A stretch of 64,000 nt of DNA from assembly GCA_016720145.1 (NCBI GenBank), contig JADJXV010000017.1:1-64000 (forward strand), written 5' to 3'. Under the pieces are notes generated by a model. That model ran no database searches and was not told where the DNA came from. It saw only the letters and a list, made by a program, of their open reading frames with translations. The stretch comes from Ignavibacteria bacterium (GTDB taxonomy: Bacteria; Bacteroidota; Ignavibacteria; Kapaibacteriales; UBA961). A program made the translations under genes and the position numbers. Within the stretch, counting starts at the first letter, position 1; each line of letters opens with the position of its first letter. This document shows positions 28,165-39,600 of the stretch, one piece after another.

Positions 28165-31100
28165 ATGACCTTCCGAACACTTGCCAATAGTATAGTTTTT
28201 TCCTTTCTTGTATTATTATTTCAAACTTCATCTGCCCAACAATCAGTGCACGTGATACCATCTCAAAATGGTATTCGTATTGTAATTCTCAAGCCGAATG
28301 TATCACTCAAAGCGTCGTCTTCATCCACATACAGTGGAATGATTGATAGTAAATACGCTGTATTCTCGACCGATAAAAATTATCCTGCCCTTCAGAAATT
28401 ACGACTCTACCTTGCAGTTCCTTCTGTCGGTGAATTACCGGTATCTTTTCAGGTAAGCAGAACAAAATCTCTTGGGAATAAAAAACTTGCAATTACAAAA
28501 GATGTATATGCATCACCCACTCATCAGATCCTGATTAATCCGTCCAAACCTGTCAAAATGGATGTTACCCTCCGCCGTTTGGGAATTGAACGTGGCGTAT
28601 CAGTTGCTGAGCTCGATATCCAACCATTTTCATACTCTGAAGATGGAGACTTGTCAGTGATGGATTCAGCAATTTTTGACATTACCTTTTCAACTCCACT
28701 TCCTGCAACAAATGAAGGTCTCTCCTCACTCGACCAATCGAGTCTATCCCATATTGCTAATCAACGTCAGATACCGGCTTTGCTACTCCAAAGCCATAGC
28801 GAAAGTCGTAAATCCACTTCAATTCTCAAGCAACAAGCATCTGATAATTCGTGGTACGATCCGAATAAGACATATCTCCGTGTAGCGACTACTACCGATG
28901 GCGTAGCTCGTCTTCGAGCATCAGATATTCTTCGCTCAGCACCGGAATGGAATGGACTAGCAAGCAGTGGACTCCATCTGCTGTATAAAGGAAATGAAAT
29001 TCCAATCGGCTTTGATCAAGAGGATGGCAAACTCACAATAGATGATGAATTCTATTTTGCAGGACAACGCGCCAAAGGTGATTCGACTTGGCTGAGCTGT
29101 CTCACCGATGAAGCTGTGTATTATCTGTATTATGATAATAGTAGTGTAAGCAAGCGATTCATTCCATTCCCTGAACCAGCGAACACTAGTGCTGAAATAA
29201 AATCTGTACCTATATCCCGTCATATCGAACAAGACCATGTGTACTATGCAGGAGACTATGGTTTGCCGGCCGAAATATCTGTGTGGAGAACAGAAATTCT
29301 CTACAATGAAGGATTCTACTGGTCGAATCTTCCCAATAATTTTGGAGCAGTCCCATTTCAACATCAGTTCGAAATTATACCTTCCTCACTCGCTACTGAT
29401 TCACTTGAAGTAGCTATACATTATCATACAATTGCTCTCAATGAGGATAAATTCAACAATCCTGTACTCGAGCCTAACTACTTATTATCATGTTCACTCA
29501 ACGGATTACAGGAGCAGACCAAAAGCGTTAGCGGGATTGAAAGTGGGGACTTTCGTTTTAAGCTATTCCCAACAAATGCCGTTGCCGGTATAAGTAACTT
29601 AATGTTCAAGTCATTACCGGTGCCAAATAATGCAGATAATGAATTACGTATCTCGAGCGTTCTTGTAGATTATCTCTCCATCAACGGCAGAGTCAAGCCG
29701 TTTGCTATAGATGGGAAAGCAGATTGGACAATAGATAATCTTCCGGAAAATTCACGCCTTCCTATCAAAGATCTACATTCGGAAAAAGTGATAATCATAG
29801 ATACTATTCAATCATATCTATCTATTAAAAAAGGCACTTCCGGCACTTCAGTTCGAGCATCGGCAGTTGCCGGTCAACAAACATCGATAAATTATTCAAA
29901 ATCAAGTCATATAGTCAGTCAGCCTGTTCTCCTTGTTTCTATCAGTTATGCACCAAACCACCTCCTCGTCGATACCAGAGGATTCAGGGATAATTCAAAT
30001 AATTCAGCCGAAGTCCGTGCATTTATTGATGCCGCACAAGACGGCAGTATTATCACTGTTTGTCTCAACGATACAATTCCTCTAAACACAGCAACTCAAA
30101 ATTATTTCAATGAATTAGGAAGTAAAAAGATTGTCGGACTTGCATCAGGAATACCATGGGTTGCATGCTTTCAAAAGGGAACAGGGTTGATTGCAGAAAG
30201 CAGCGGTAATCCGGCATCCATTTCTGAATTTATTTCTCATCCCGGTGCCATAGCGTATCAAACAGAAATTTCACTTACTGCCCGAAAACTATATCAGTTA
30301 CAGGTATCGGGTGCATCTTCTGCCGAAATCGCCTCAGTTCTCCGTGAGCCGGCGAGTAATTTACGGGATACTACAACGAGATATGATGCGATAATTATTA
30401 CTCATCCTAAATTCCTAGAACAAGCTAACCGATTGGCAAAGCATCGTGCTACGCAAGGATGGAAAGTAAATGTCGTCAGTGTGACGGATATTTACAAGGA
30501 ATTTTATGACGGTGAAAAATCTCCCTTTGCACTTCGGAAATTCCTGCAGTTTGCCAACCAAAATTGGCCAAAGCCGGCTCCGGCCTATCTGACACTCATG
30601 GGAGATGCGAGCTGGGACCCTCGAAAAAATCAATATGGTGCGACTAATGAAGATTATGTACCTTCGTATGGGTATCCTACGAGTGACTTTTGGTACACAC
30701 TCCTCGACGGGAATGATTTTTTACCGGAAATGGTCGTTGGACGGCTGCCTGTTAATACCGAAGAAGAAGCAATCGCAGTCGTCGATAAGTTAATCGAATA
30801 CGACACGTTACCGTCAGCTCCATGGAAAAAGAAGTTTATGTTTCTCTCAGGATCGTCTGCATTTGAAGGAGCTTTTCATGATGTCGAAGATTTTATTCTA
30901 CAACCACCTATTTGCGGAGATACCATCCATATTAGTGGCGACAGTAAAAGCGCAGTTGATTATACAAAAACGACAAAGATCCGAACGGCCATTAATGACG
31001 GTGTTCTCTGGCTATCGTTCAACGGGCACAGTTCACCCGATTTTTTTGAGTTAGATGGTTGGAGAGTAGAGGACTTAAATAATACCGGACGCTATAATAT

Positions 31101-34038
31101 GCTCACTACGTATTCGTGCACAAGTGGTGAATTTTCGAAACCGAGTGGAGTTGCACGTAATGAATCGTATGTAGTAGCTGAGCGCAAAGGTTCGGTGGCA
31201 GTGTTTGGAAATACCGGATTAGGTCTAACAGATGTAGATGCGCAAGTATCCTATGGTATGTTCAAAACACTACATTTCGACACAACTAGACGGGTAGGAG
31301 ATATCCTTAAATCTGCAAAATTTGGGTATGATCATGCACCTGAAGGTGCCAATATGATGATGCAGCATTTACTTATTGGTGACCCACTTACACGCCTGGC
31401 ACTTGACAATAGAAGCGACCTTTATGTATTACCGCAAGAGGTAAGAATCACTACAAGCCTTGGCAACTCAACCCTCAGCGAAACAGATTCTCTCGCAGTG
31501 CTAACATTTATTCTACGTAATGCAGGAGTGAATGAAAGTCAGGATATTCCTATACGTATCATTCACCGGTACGAAGGTGGTATCGATACCGTTCGCTTGA
31601 ATGTCGGAGAATTATGCAGTCGGATAGATCTCCTCGCAAAGCTAAACATCCTTAATCGAGCCGGCACTCACACCCTTACTTTTGTCATCGATCCGGACAG
31701 TGCTCTCAATGAATCGAGAGTCAATAATAATACCATCACCCTTACTTTCGAAGTGTTTAGTGCAGGACTAGCATCCCTTGACCCACGTCCGTATTGGGAT
31801 GTAAAGGCTATCAATCCATCATTTAGATTTGTATTACCACAGCAAATATTGAAGCCTGAATTTGAATTCCGAATCGAACGTGACGGTGGAAGCGGCGCTC
31901 CTGTAGCTACACTTACATCATCAGAATCCACCAGTCAATTGACTATAACTAACTTGTATATTGAATGGTTACCCTCAGTCGAGCTAATAGCAGGCGAATC
32001 ATATTCCTTACATGCGCGCCTCAAAAATATCGAAACAGGGAAAGTCAGTGATTGGCTGCAAGTACCGTTTTATGCAGTCGAATCATTGAAATCATCTACT
32101 GCACAGTGGAGACAAAAAAGTTCGTCGGAACTACTTGGTAACTCTATGAATAATATAAAAGCTGTGCAAAGAGGCGACTCTACCGAACTCCACCTTCATA
32201 ATTTTACACTTCCGATAGTTGCCTATTCATGTGGTAATGGTGCGGGTGATCGACATGGCAGGACGGTAGTCGGTCAGCATGAGTACAGCGCAACAGTTGA
32301 CCAAACAAGCTTCAGTATCACTCATCTCACACCCGAAGATACGATAGGTACCTATTTTGATTACCGTACGTTCTATAATTTTACCGGTTTGACTGCTCCA
32401 AATCTACTCAACTGCGATCGGGCTGTACGATACTTGCGCGACAGTGTAGCCGATGGAGATATTATTATCATTACAGCCGCAGACGCATGTTTTACCGGTT
32501 TTGGGTTTAATCATCCTGATAGTGCAGGGTCACAGATTAATCTGATTGAAGTATTGAAAAAACACTACCACTCGACGTTGATTGATTCGGTGTTTTACGG
32601 AACATCCTATCCTGACGGAACGTTTTTCGATCCACAATGGAGACACCTTGCTTCTTGGGCAATTATCGCACGAAAAGGTGATTCTACGCTCAAAGCTGTC
32701 GAAGCATACAACAGTCGATTCGATACCGTCGAAGTGCATGATACACTGCAATTCTACACGTTCTCCGGTGACTTTTCATCACCAACGATTGGTCCGGCGT
32801 ATGACTGGGATTCTGTGGTGGTTATGTCGAATATTCCTGTGCATTCAACTGTAAAAACAGAGGTTTACGGGAAATTCAGACAGTCAGAACCCGAACAATT
32901 ACTCAAAACAACAGACTCGTCAAGAATTTCACTCAACGAAATATCTGCAAAAGAATTCCCGTATTTACGTCTAAAAACGCAATTAAAACGCTCAGTTTAT
33001 TCTTCTGAACCATCTATATATGGATTATCTTGTAATTACACTCCCACAGTCGAGTATTCACTGATGCCCGGCTCTGATGTAATTACTCCCGAAATGGTAC
33101 TGCGAGGCGATACATCTATATATTCTGTAGCAATGACCAACATTGCAAAGCGTGGATTAGCAGATACATCATTGCTAACGATTTCCGCAGAAGCTGAAAA
33201 AGGTGCGGGCATCACTTATTTGCGGACATATAATTTACCGTATATTATAACGGGAGATGTATTGCAATTCTCCGATACCCTTGCCAGCAATGAGCTTGCG
33301 TCAATATCACGAATAAAATCAATAATCGACGCACAATCTACTTTGAATGAATTGTATAGATTTAACAACTCAAGTTCAGTGAGTTATCATATTCTTGAGG
33401 ATACCCTCAAGCCGCGTGTAGAGCTCATCGTCGATGGTATTTCTGTCCGCGACGGCGATTACATATCTCCAAAACCACGTTTTGAAATATTAGTTCGTGA
33501 CAACTCACAGCTTGTCATCGATTCCGGCAAAATCCGTGTGAGAATTAATAGATTTGTACAGCCGGATACCACAACCCGCGAAGCAGAATTCAAACGAATC
33601 AAAGGAAATGGCGACCTGCGCGTGAATTTTACATTTATCACACACCGCTTGGATGAGGGAGAAAATTTTATTCAAATTATCACAGAAGATGCAACTGCCA
33701 ATAAAGATACGCTGCGTTTGTATCTCAATGTTGCGAAATTTGCCGCTATCAGTTCGGATCTCGTCATCCCGAATCCTACATCCGGTCAAGCTTCTATACA
33801 ATTTACGTATGTAGGAATAGTGCAAGATGTACCGGCATCGCTCGACATTTTCAATATGTCCGGTCAGCATATTCGTTCGCTCACAACAATCGCCCATATC
33901 GGTACAAATGATTTCAAATGGGATGGTTACGACCGTTTCGGTGACCAAGTCCCACCCGGTGTATATTTCTATCGTCTGAATGTCCAAGCGGATAATTACA
34001 CCGACACACTCTTCGGCAAAATCATGGTTACACGGTAA
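28165..34038 (+). CDS. porU2: C25 (gingipain-type) peptidase, T9SS sortase PorU/PorU2-like
   Basis: About 1,957 residues. The ATG at 28165 gives a signal peptide (NSIVFSFLVLLFQTSSAQQ). The peptidase C25 domain lies near residues 740-1080: KFLEQANRLAKHRATQGWKVNVVSV, LTLMGDASWDPR, catalytic His near residue 955 in SFNGHSSPDFF, and catalytic Cys near 985 in TTYSCTSGEFS. CARDB-like repeats (LRNAGVNESQDIPIRI) and other beta domains follow. The last 90 residues are a FlgD-type sorting domain (FKWDGYDRFGDQVPPGVYFYRLNV). Typical PorU proteins are about 1,150 residues; this long form with the extra C-terminal module fits the PorU2 group. It should cleave the sorting tails of T9SS cargo at the cell surface. 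Confidence 0.85.
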   Translation: MTFRTLANSIVFSFLVLLFQTSSAQQSVHVIPSQNGIRIVILKPNVSLKASSSSTYSGMIDSKYAVFSTDKNYPALQKLRLYLAVPSVGELPVSFQVSRTKSLGNKKLAITKDVYASPTHQILINPSKPVKMDVTLRRLGIERGVSVAELDIQPFSYSEDGDLSVMDSAIFDITFSTPLPATNEGLSSLDQSSLSHIANQRQIPALLLQSHSESRKSTSILKQQASDNSWYDPNKTYLRVATTTDGVARLRASDILRSAPEWNGLASSGLHLLYKGNEIPIGFDQEDGKLTIDDEFYFAGQRAKGDSTWLSCLTDEAVYYLYYDNSSVSKRFIPFPEPANTSAEIKSVPISRHIEQDHVYYAGDYGLPAEISVWRTEILYNEGFYWSNLPNNFGAVPFQHQFEIIPSSLATDSLEVAIHYHTIALNEDKFNNPVLEPNYLLSCSLNGLQEQTKSVSGIESGDFRFKLFPTNAVAGISNLMFKSLPVPNNADNELRISSVLVDYLSINGRVKPFAIDGKADWTIDNLPENSRLPIKDLHSEKVIIIDTIQSYLSIKKGTSGTSVRASAVAGQQTSINYSKSSHIVSQPVLLVSISYAPNHLLVDTRGFRDNSNNSAEVRAFIDAAQDGSIITVCLNDTIPLNTATQNYFNELGSKKIVGLASGIPWVACFQKGTGLIAESSGNPASISEFISHPGAIAYQTEISLTARKLYQLQVSGASSAEIASVLREPASNLRDTTTRYDAIIITHPKFLEQANRLAKHRATQGWKVNVVSVTDIYKEFYDGEKSPFALRKFLQFANQNWPKPAPAYLTLMGDASWDPRKNQYGATNEDYVPSYGYPTSDFWYTLLDGNDFLPEMVVGRLPVNTEEEAIAVVDKLIEYDTLPSAPWKKKFMFLSGSSAFEGAFHDVEDFILQPPICGDTIHISGDSKSAVDYTKTTKIRTAINDGVLWLSFNGHSSPDFFELDGWRVEDLNNTGRYNMLTTYSCTSGEFSKPSGVARNESYVVAERKGSVAVFGNTGLGLTDVDAQVSYGMFKTLHFDTTRRVGDILKSAKFGYDHAPEGANMMMQHLLIGDPLTRLALDNRSDLYVLPQEVRITTSLGNSTLSETDSLAVLTFILRNAGVNESQDIPIRIIHRYEGGIDTVRLNVGELCSRIDLLAKLNILNRAGTHTLTFVIDPDSALNESRVNNNTITLTFEVFSAGLASLDPRPYWDVKAINPSFRFVLPQQILKPEFEFRIERDGGSGAPVATLTSSESTSQLTITNLYIEWLPSVELIAGESYSLHARLKNIETGKVSDWLQVPFYAVESLKSSTAQWRQKSSSELLGNSMNNIKAVQRGDSTELHLHNFTLPIVAYSCGNGAGDRHGRTVVGQHEYSATVDQTSFSITHLTPEDTIGTYFDYRTFYNFTGLTAPNLLNCDRAVRYLRDSVADGDIIIITAADACFTGFGFNHPDSAGSQINLIEVLKKHYHSTLIDSVFYGTSYPDGTFFDPQWRHLASWAIIARKGDSTLKAVEAYNSRFDTVEVHDTLQFYTFSGDFSSPTIGPAYDWDSVVVMSNIPVHSTVKTEVYGKFRQSEPEQLLKTTDSSRISLNEISAKEFPYLRLKTQLKRSVYSSEPSIYGLSCNYTPTVEYSLMPGSDVITPEMVLRGDTSIYSVAMTNIAKRGLADTSLLTISAEAEKGAGITYLRTYNLPYIITGDVLQFSDTLASNELASISRIKSIIDAQSTLNELYRFNNSSSVSYHILEDTLKPRVELIVDGISVRDGDYISPKPRFEILVRDNSQLVIDSGKIRVRINRFVQPDTTTREAEFKRIKGNGDLRVNFTFITHRLDEGENFIQIITEDATANKDTLRLYLNVAKFAAISSDLVIPNPTSGQASIQFTYVGIVQDVPASLDIFNMSGQHIRSLTTIAHIGTNDFKWDGYDRFGDQVPPGVYFYRLNVQADNYTDTLFGKIMVTR

Positions 34039-34327
34039 AAGCAACATTGAAATTTGGTATCCGTTCTGCATATTCCCACCCGACGTTTGCGGTCACCCAT
34101 GGCCGTCCAAGCCACATCAGAGAGGAAAAAAATTGAAGATATAATTCTTATTTCACTTTCGTGTGAATATCAGTTTTGAGAATATTCCCACCTGAAAAAA
34201 AACAGTTATTTTGCACCATGATGTTCGAATAAACTTACAAGAATCAGTCTGATTTCGACATAAAGCTGCAGAAATATCTTCCCAGAATAGCTGAAGTGAA
34301 CCGTATAACTATTGGAAATATCAAGTA

Positions 34328-36058
34328 ATGAATACGTTTTGGGATGTACCGATTATTGTGGTTGATGTGGAGACTACCGGGCATGACCCCGTCCACAACC
34401 GTGTCACCGAAATCGCCTGTGTCGTCCTGCGTGGCGGTGAAATTATCGAAACATTCACTTCCCTTGTCAATCCACACCAATTCATCCCGCCTTTTATTGC
34501 CGAAATGACCGGTATTTCCAATGCCATGGTGTTCAATGCGCCGGATCCGGAAGTAGTCTTCCCAAAAGTACTCGAACTTTTCGCCATGCCGGATGCGATA
34601 TTCGTAGCGCATAACTCGCAATTTGACTGGAAATTTATCCAAGAAACCCTCAAGCGGTGCGGACTGCCACAGCTTACCAATCCCGAATTATGTTCATGTA
34701 AGCTTGCCCGACGATTACTCCCCAAAAACACCAAAAAGAACGTTGGTTCGGTAGCGCAATACTTCAACATCACCATCAAAAACCGCCACCGTGCATTAGG
34801 TGATGCCGAAGCAACGGCTATGTTTTTCATGGAATTCCTCGAACAAATTGAAAAAGAATATGAAATAGAGACCATCGAAGAAGTGCTGCGATTTCAAAAT
34901 TCACGCATCGCTGCTACAAAAGTCACTGCGACGGTGATCCATCGAGTACAGCCATTCCTTGATGCTTTGCCTGATGAAGCCGGAGTGTATAAAATGTTTG
35001 GTTCAGATGGCGACTTGCTCTATATCGGCAAGGCGAAATCCCTGCGCGACCGTGTGCGGAGTTACTTTCAAGCCGGCGCGCAATTACCCCCAAAAATCGG
35101 CAAAATGGTGCGCTTCGTGTATTCGATTACGTGGGTGGAGACCGGTTCAGAGCTTTCCGCACTCACTCTCGAATCGAAAGAAATCAAAATCCACAAGCCA
35201 CCCTTCAACACCGCAAGCAAGAAAACTCGACGCTATCCATTCCTGCGGCTCGATGTGCAGGATACTTTCCCACGCCTTGAATGGTGTAATACCATCGATC
35301 CTGAAGGAGGAGCTGAGTATTTCGGTCCGTTCCGTAGTGGTGGTATGGCGAGGGAAATCGCCGAAACGATACAGAAGAGTTTTCAGCTTCGGCTTTGCCG
35401 GGAACCGATTGTACCGAGTGAGAGCTTCCGTCCGTGTTTTTATCACCAAATTAAGCGTTGCGCCGCTCCCTGCGCGATGCTCCAAACCCATGGTGAATAT
35501 CAGGATGAAGTAAGTAAAGTGCGCCGATTCCTCAGCGGATATTCGGATGGAATTATCCCGCATCTCGAAGTCGAAATGATGGAAGCAGCCGAGAATTTAG
35601 ACTTCGAAACTGCTATATACTTGCGTAATCGTATTGGTGAATTACGTCGGTTATTCGACCGTGGCAGGGAAGTATCCACGTCGGTGAATGCGAATAATGT
35701 GATCTTGGTCATCCCGGCATCCGAACGTGACAAAACGCTCGAAGTATTTTTAATTCATAGAGGTCGTCTGAATTTTCAGCAAACGATTGGGCGAAAAGCA
35801 GATCTTTCCATGATTGAGAATCAGATACTCACAACGTATTTCACGCAAACAGATGAGCCACTCGAATACTCACGTGAGGAGATCAACGAGATTCAGATTA
35901 TCACATCGTGGATGTATCGCAATAGGGACAACGGCACGTTTATTTATGTTGAGTCCAAGCCGGATATCGAAATAATTCAAGAGGTTACGCGAGCAGTTCG
36001 TATGGCTTTTGTGCCGGTGGAGGAGAACGTGGCGCAGTTTTCTTCGGAGGAGTTATAG
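34328..36058 (+). CDS. DEDDh exonuclease (DnaQ-like) fused to a UvrC-type GIY-YIG domain
   Basis: 576 residues. Residues 1-180 are a DnaQ-type 3'-5' exonuclease with VVDVETTG (Asp and Glu), VAHNSQFDWKFI (Asp) and HRALGDAEAT (His and Asp). Residues 205-285 are a GIY-YIG nuclease (GVYKMF ... LLYIGKAKSLRDRVRSYF). A UvrB-interacting motif lies near residue 420 (MEAAENLDFETAIYLRNRIGEL). The C-terminal RNase H-like and HhH parts of true UvrC are absent. The same architecture is known from actinobacterial DEDD/UvrC-like proteins. It is probably a repair nuclease. The next gene starts 550 bp away. Confidence 0.9.
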   Translation: MNTFWDVPIIVVDVETTGHDPVHNRVTEIACVVLRGGEIIETFTSLVNPHQFIPPFIAEMTGISNAMVFNAPDPEVVFPKVLELFAMPDAIFVAHNSQFDWKFIQETLKRCGLPQLTNPELCSCKLARRLLPKNTKKNVGSVAQYFNITIKNRHRALGDAEATAMFFMEFLEQIEKEYEIETIEEVLRFQNSRIAATKVTATVIHRVQPFLDALPDEAGVYKMFGSDGDLLYIGKAKSLRDRVRSYFQAGAQLPPKIGKMVRFVYSITWVETGSELSALTLESKEIKIHKPPFNTASKKTRRYPFLRLDVQDTFPRLEWCNTIDPEGGAEYFGPFRSGGMAREIAETIQKSFQLRLCREPIVPSESFRPCFYHQIKRCAAPCAMLQTHGEYQDEVSKVRRFLSGYSDGIIPHLEVEMMEAAENLDFETAIYLRNRIGELRRLFDRGREVSTSVNANNVILVIPASERDKTLEVFLIHRGRLNFQQTIGRKADLSMIENQILTTYFTQTDEPLEYSREEINEIQIITSWMYRNRDNGTFIYVESKPDIEIIQEVTRAVRMAFVPVEENVAQFSSEEL

Positions 36059-36087
36059 AAGTGTGAGGCAATTGTGAGTACTATATA

Positions 36088-36119
36088 TAGCCCGTGAGTT
36101 TTTGCTCATGGGCTATTTT
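36088..36119 (+). terminator. Rho-independent terminator
   Basis: A stem (AGCCCGTGAG / CTCATGGGCT, one G-T pair) with loop TTTTTG is followed by ATTTTG. It resembles the hairpin at 17850-17885. Confidence 0.7.
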
Positions 36120-36128
36120 GTGTATGAT

Positions 36129-36256
36129 TCCTTCATTTTTCCTCCAGCTGAAGCTGGAGTCTATTCAGGGGGTTTCTTCATTTTCCCTCCAGCTGAAGCA
36201 GGGAGCCGGTCAATACATCTTCAGTCTCAATAGACTCCAGCTTTAGCTGGAGGGAG
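36129..36256. repeat. Cluster of palindromic repeats with core CTCCAGCTGAAGCTGGAG
   Basis: Three copies: direct copies at 36129-36165 and 36172-36205 (shared lead TTCATTTTYCCTCCAGCTG), and an inverted copy at 36229-36256. Each core is itself palindromic, so the cluster can form several hairpins. It resembles bacterial REP/BIME clusters. Confidence 0.75.
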
Positions 36257-36608
36257 TGTATTCATTCTTGAATTGGGCTTTAGCCAAATACACCTTAAAA
36301 TACAACCGAGCTACTAGCTGAGAAACGTGTGGCCCTAGTAGAGGAATATTACCGAGCCCCTCATTTCTTCGCTAGCAGCCCTAGGTTCGACTCCGAGCAT
36401 ACATGTAAACCGAGGACATAGCTATTCAGCTATACTCTCGGTAGAAGGAAGAGTTGGAATTGTAAACATGCAGAACAAAAAAATACATCAATTCGACAGT
36501 TTTTCACCTGAAAATTGTCTCTATTTCAGTAATTTGCGGGTGCATGGTTGTCTTATCCGACGAAGCGCTTGTCAGTCATGCTCTCAACTCATATAAAGAG
36601 AGGTGGTT
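36257..36608. other. Intergenic stretch without a gene
   Basis: No coding frame with family similarity is seen. A short palindrome (TTGGGCTTTAGCCAA) lies at 36273-36287. A second imperfect hairpin lies at about 36407-36443 (ACCGAG ... ATAGCT ATTC AGCTAT ... CTCGGT). A GAGAGG ribosome site for the next gene lies near 36598. Confidence 0.6.
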
Positions 36609-39600
36609 ATGTTCAAATTTTTACCCCGTTTTTTTGCAATACTTGTCGTGTTTTTTATCGCTGTCGCCCCCTCACTTGCGCAGAGGTGGGACAAGGTCGT
36701 CATTGGCGAACCGTACAACAGTAATTACTGGCTCGATGTGTTTTTCCTTCCTTCCAATCCTAACCTCGGCTGGGTATGCGGCTATCAGGGTATGGTAATC
36801 CGTACTGTGGATGGCGGCAATACGTGGCAAGGCACCAAAGTCAATGCCGTACCCGATATTCAGCTTGAAAGTATTCATTTCCCGACGCAAAATGTGGGCT
36901 ATACTTCCGGAAGCAAGAGTGTGTTTAAAACGACGACAGGAGGAGCTTCCTGGACGGAAATCACTCCACCGAATGCACTGAATATTTGGGGATGTTTTTT
37001 TACAAGTGCCGATACAGGTGTAGTACTTGGAGGCGGTTGCGGAAGCTCTCAAAATTTCTATCGCACTACCAATGGTGGACTTACGTGGACTGATTCATTA
37101 ATGAATGTGACGAATAGCGGTCTCACCGATGCGATTCTCACCTCAGGTGACGGACTGGGCTATGCAGTCAGCAGTGGCTGGCTATGGCGTACGTTTAATG
37201 GAGGAGAATCATGGAATACTTTTATGTCCACCGGCGAGAAGTTCTGGCATGAAGAAATTACCCATTTGGGTCAGTCTTTTTTGCTACCGGTTGCCGGGCA
37301 GTCATGTTCGGGTGCGGGCACGGGAGGCGGTATGAAATTCTCCACAAACGACGGACAGGACTGGATAAATACGAATGTTGCCGACCACATGTACGGTACG
37401 TTTTTACTTTCAGAATCAACAGGATGGGCTTGTGGACTGCGCTCTCAGATGTTTTACACGTCAGATTACGGACAGACGTGGCAATTACAGAATTGTGGAA
37501 TTACAACCGATCTTGACGATACGTATTTTATAAATGATTCAACGGGTTGGGTGGTGGGTCGTGGTGCAATTTATCGACTCGCTCCGGCGTATAGATCTGT
37601 ATCTAAAAGTGCTATTAATTTTGGAGAAGCGTGCTATCCAGGCGTTGTGAATGATACGATTTGGGTCAATAGCAGGTCGTTTAATCAATCATACGCTACG
37701 ATTAATATAGGAGGTTCGAACCCTGAAGATTTCCATATACTTACCCCAGCGAGCGGTGATTTTATAGCTCCCGGCTGTGACTCAATTCGGATAATAATCC
37801 AATTCAGACCGATAATAGCCGGTGAAAAAACAGCAACCTTATTTATTCAGCTCACGAATCCTTCCGTTCAATTTGTAATCCAAATGATCGGTAAGACCAA
37901 GCAAATTCTCTCTTTTACCACAGATACATTAGTCACCTTCAAATCCGCACCTGTTGGCAAACTCAGTCTGGATTCATTGCGTTTTTCTAATCCCGGTCTC
38001 GATACCGAGTCTATCGTTCGTGTCGATAGAGTCACAGAGGCGAACCCGCTACAGATGACTTCATTAGTTCCGATAAAAATGCTGCCTGGATCGCAGCATT
38101 CCCTTCAATTCCAAGTACTTCCTACTGATACTGGATGGATTACTACGACTCATGTCGTCTGGCTTGGTGTCTGTAGCAAAGTGGTGAATGTACGAGCGTA
38201 TGGTACTTCTCCGATATTTACTGCACCTACATCGCGAATAATGTCCTTGAGCTGTAATCAATATATGTATGATACAGTTATAGTCAGTAATACCGGCAAT
38301 GCTCTCATGCATATACCTTCACTTTCGGTGTTTGGACCAGATTCTGCAGATTTCAAGATTGTCGGTTTTGTAAGTGGTGGCAGCTTACCACGTTTAATTG
38401 AAATTGGGAAGTCCGATGGTATAATAATTCGTTTTGGTCCGGTATCGGCAGGACAGCAAAAATTAGCAACATTGCGTATCGAAAATAACGACTCGACGAG
38501 CGTTCGTGGAGTGAAGAATCCGACAGATATCAAGCTCATCGGCGAACTCGCCGGTACGATTCTCAGTGTCAATGATACGCTCATCGATGCCGGTGAAATT
38601 TGTGTGGGCACGCAGAAAACGATGACATTTGCCATAAAAAACATCGGGACGATTCCGGCAGGTATTACGAAACTGATAAGCAAAGAACGTGGTTTTAATT
38701 ATTCGGCAAAAATCGGATCTCAAGTCCGACAGGAAGACTCTCTGATTGTGACTGTGTTTTTTGTTCCTGATCGTGAAGGAATTATTACCGATACCTTACA
38801 GTTAGAATTCTCACCCTGTGGCGATAAATTTACCGTACCACTACAATGTACCGGTATCAAAACCACCCTTGTGACTACGCCACTTAGTATTCAGGAGCAG
38901 ATTCAGGGTGGTACAATTCCTACGAAACGGAGCTGTACGGTGCAGTCTTCGGGAAGTGCTAAAGCGGTGATATCGTCAATTACTCTATCTCCTCTGCGTA
39001 CTGATTGGCGTTTGGTCGATATTCCTACCTTGCCTGTGACTCTCGACTCAGGTCAAAGTCTGACAATTGGTGTGGAATTTTTTGCCGTCAACGATACACT
39101 TTTTGATGGGAAAATTTGTTTTGCCTCCACTCAAGTGTGTGCTGCCGAATCGTGTATCCCGGTTAAAGTACAAAGTATTGCATCTCGGCTTGGCTTCTCT
39201 GTGAATAATCTTGACTTTGGGAATGCTACGTGCGTTACTCAATCAAAACGAAAGAGTTTTACGGTAAAAAATGACGGAACAGGCGTAGATTCTGTCAATG
39301 TAATTCTAATCAAAGGAACACCTGTTTTTAGAGTAATTACACCACAAAACGGAATATTGGAAATTCCCGGTGGTGGTATAGGAACTGTGGAAGTCGAATA
39401 TAATCAGATCAGCGAGGGGCAGGCGACCGGCGAACTTTCGATATGGTCAGTCAAGTCCGATACGGTGCGATATACGCTACCGGTGCAAGGTTCATTTGTG
39501 CGCACACGTACGGCGATGTCGGGGCAATCAACTCATCGTACACGTGAAAAATGTGAGAATTCTATCTCGGATACCATTACATTCCACAACTCCGGATTGA

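Noticed and set aside
36340..36420. A GGTTCGACTCC stretch like a tRNA T loop
   Set aside because: No acceptor, D or anticodon arms can be folded around it.
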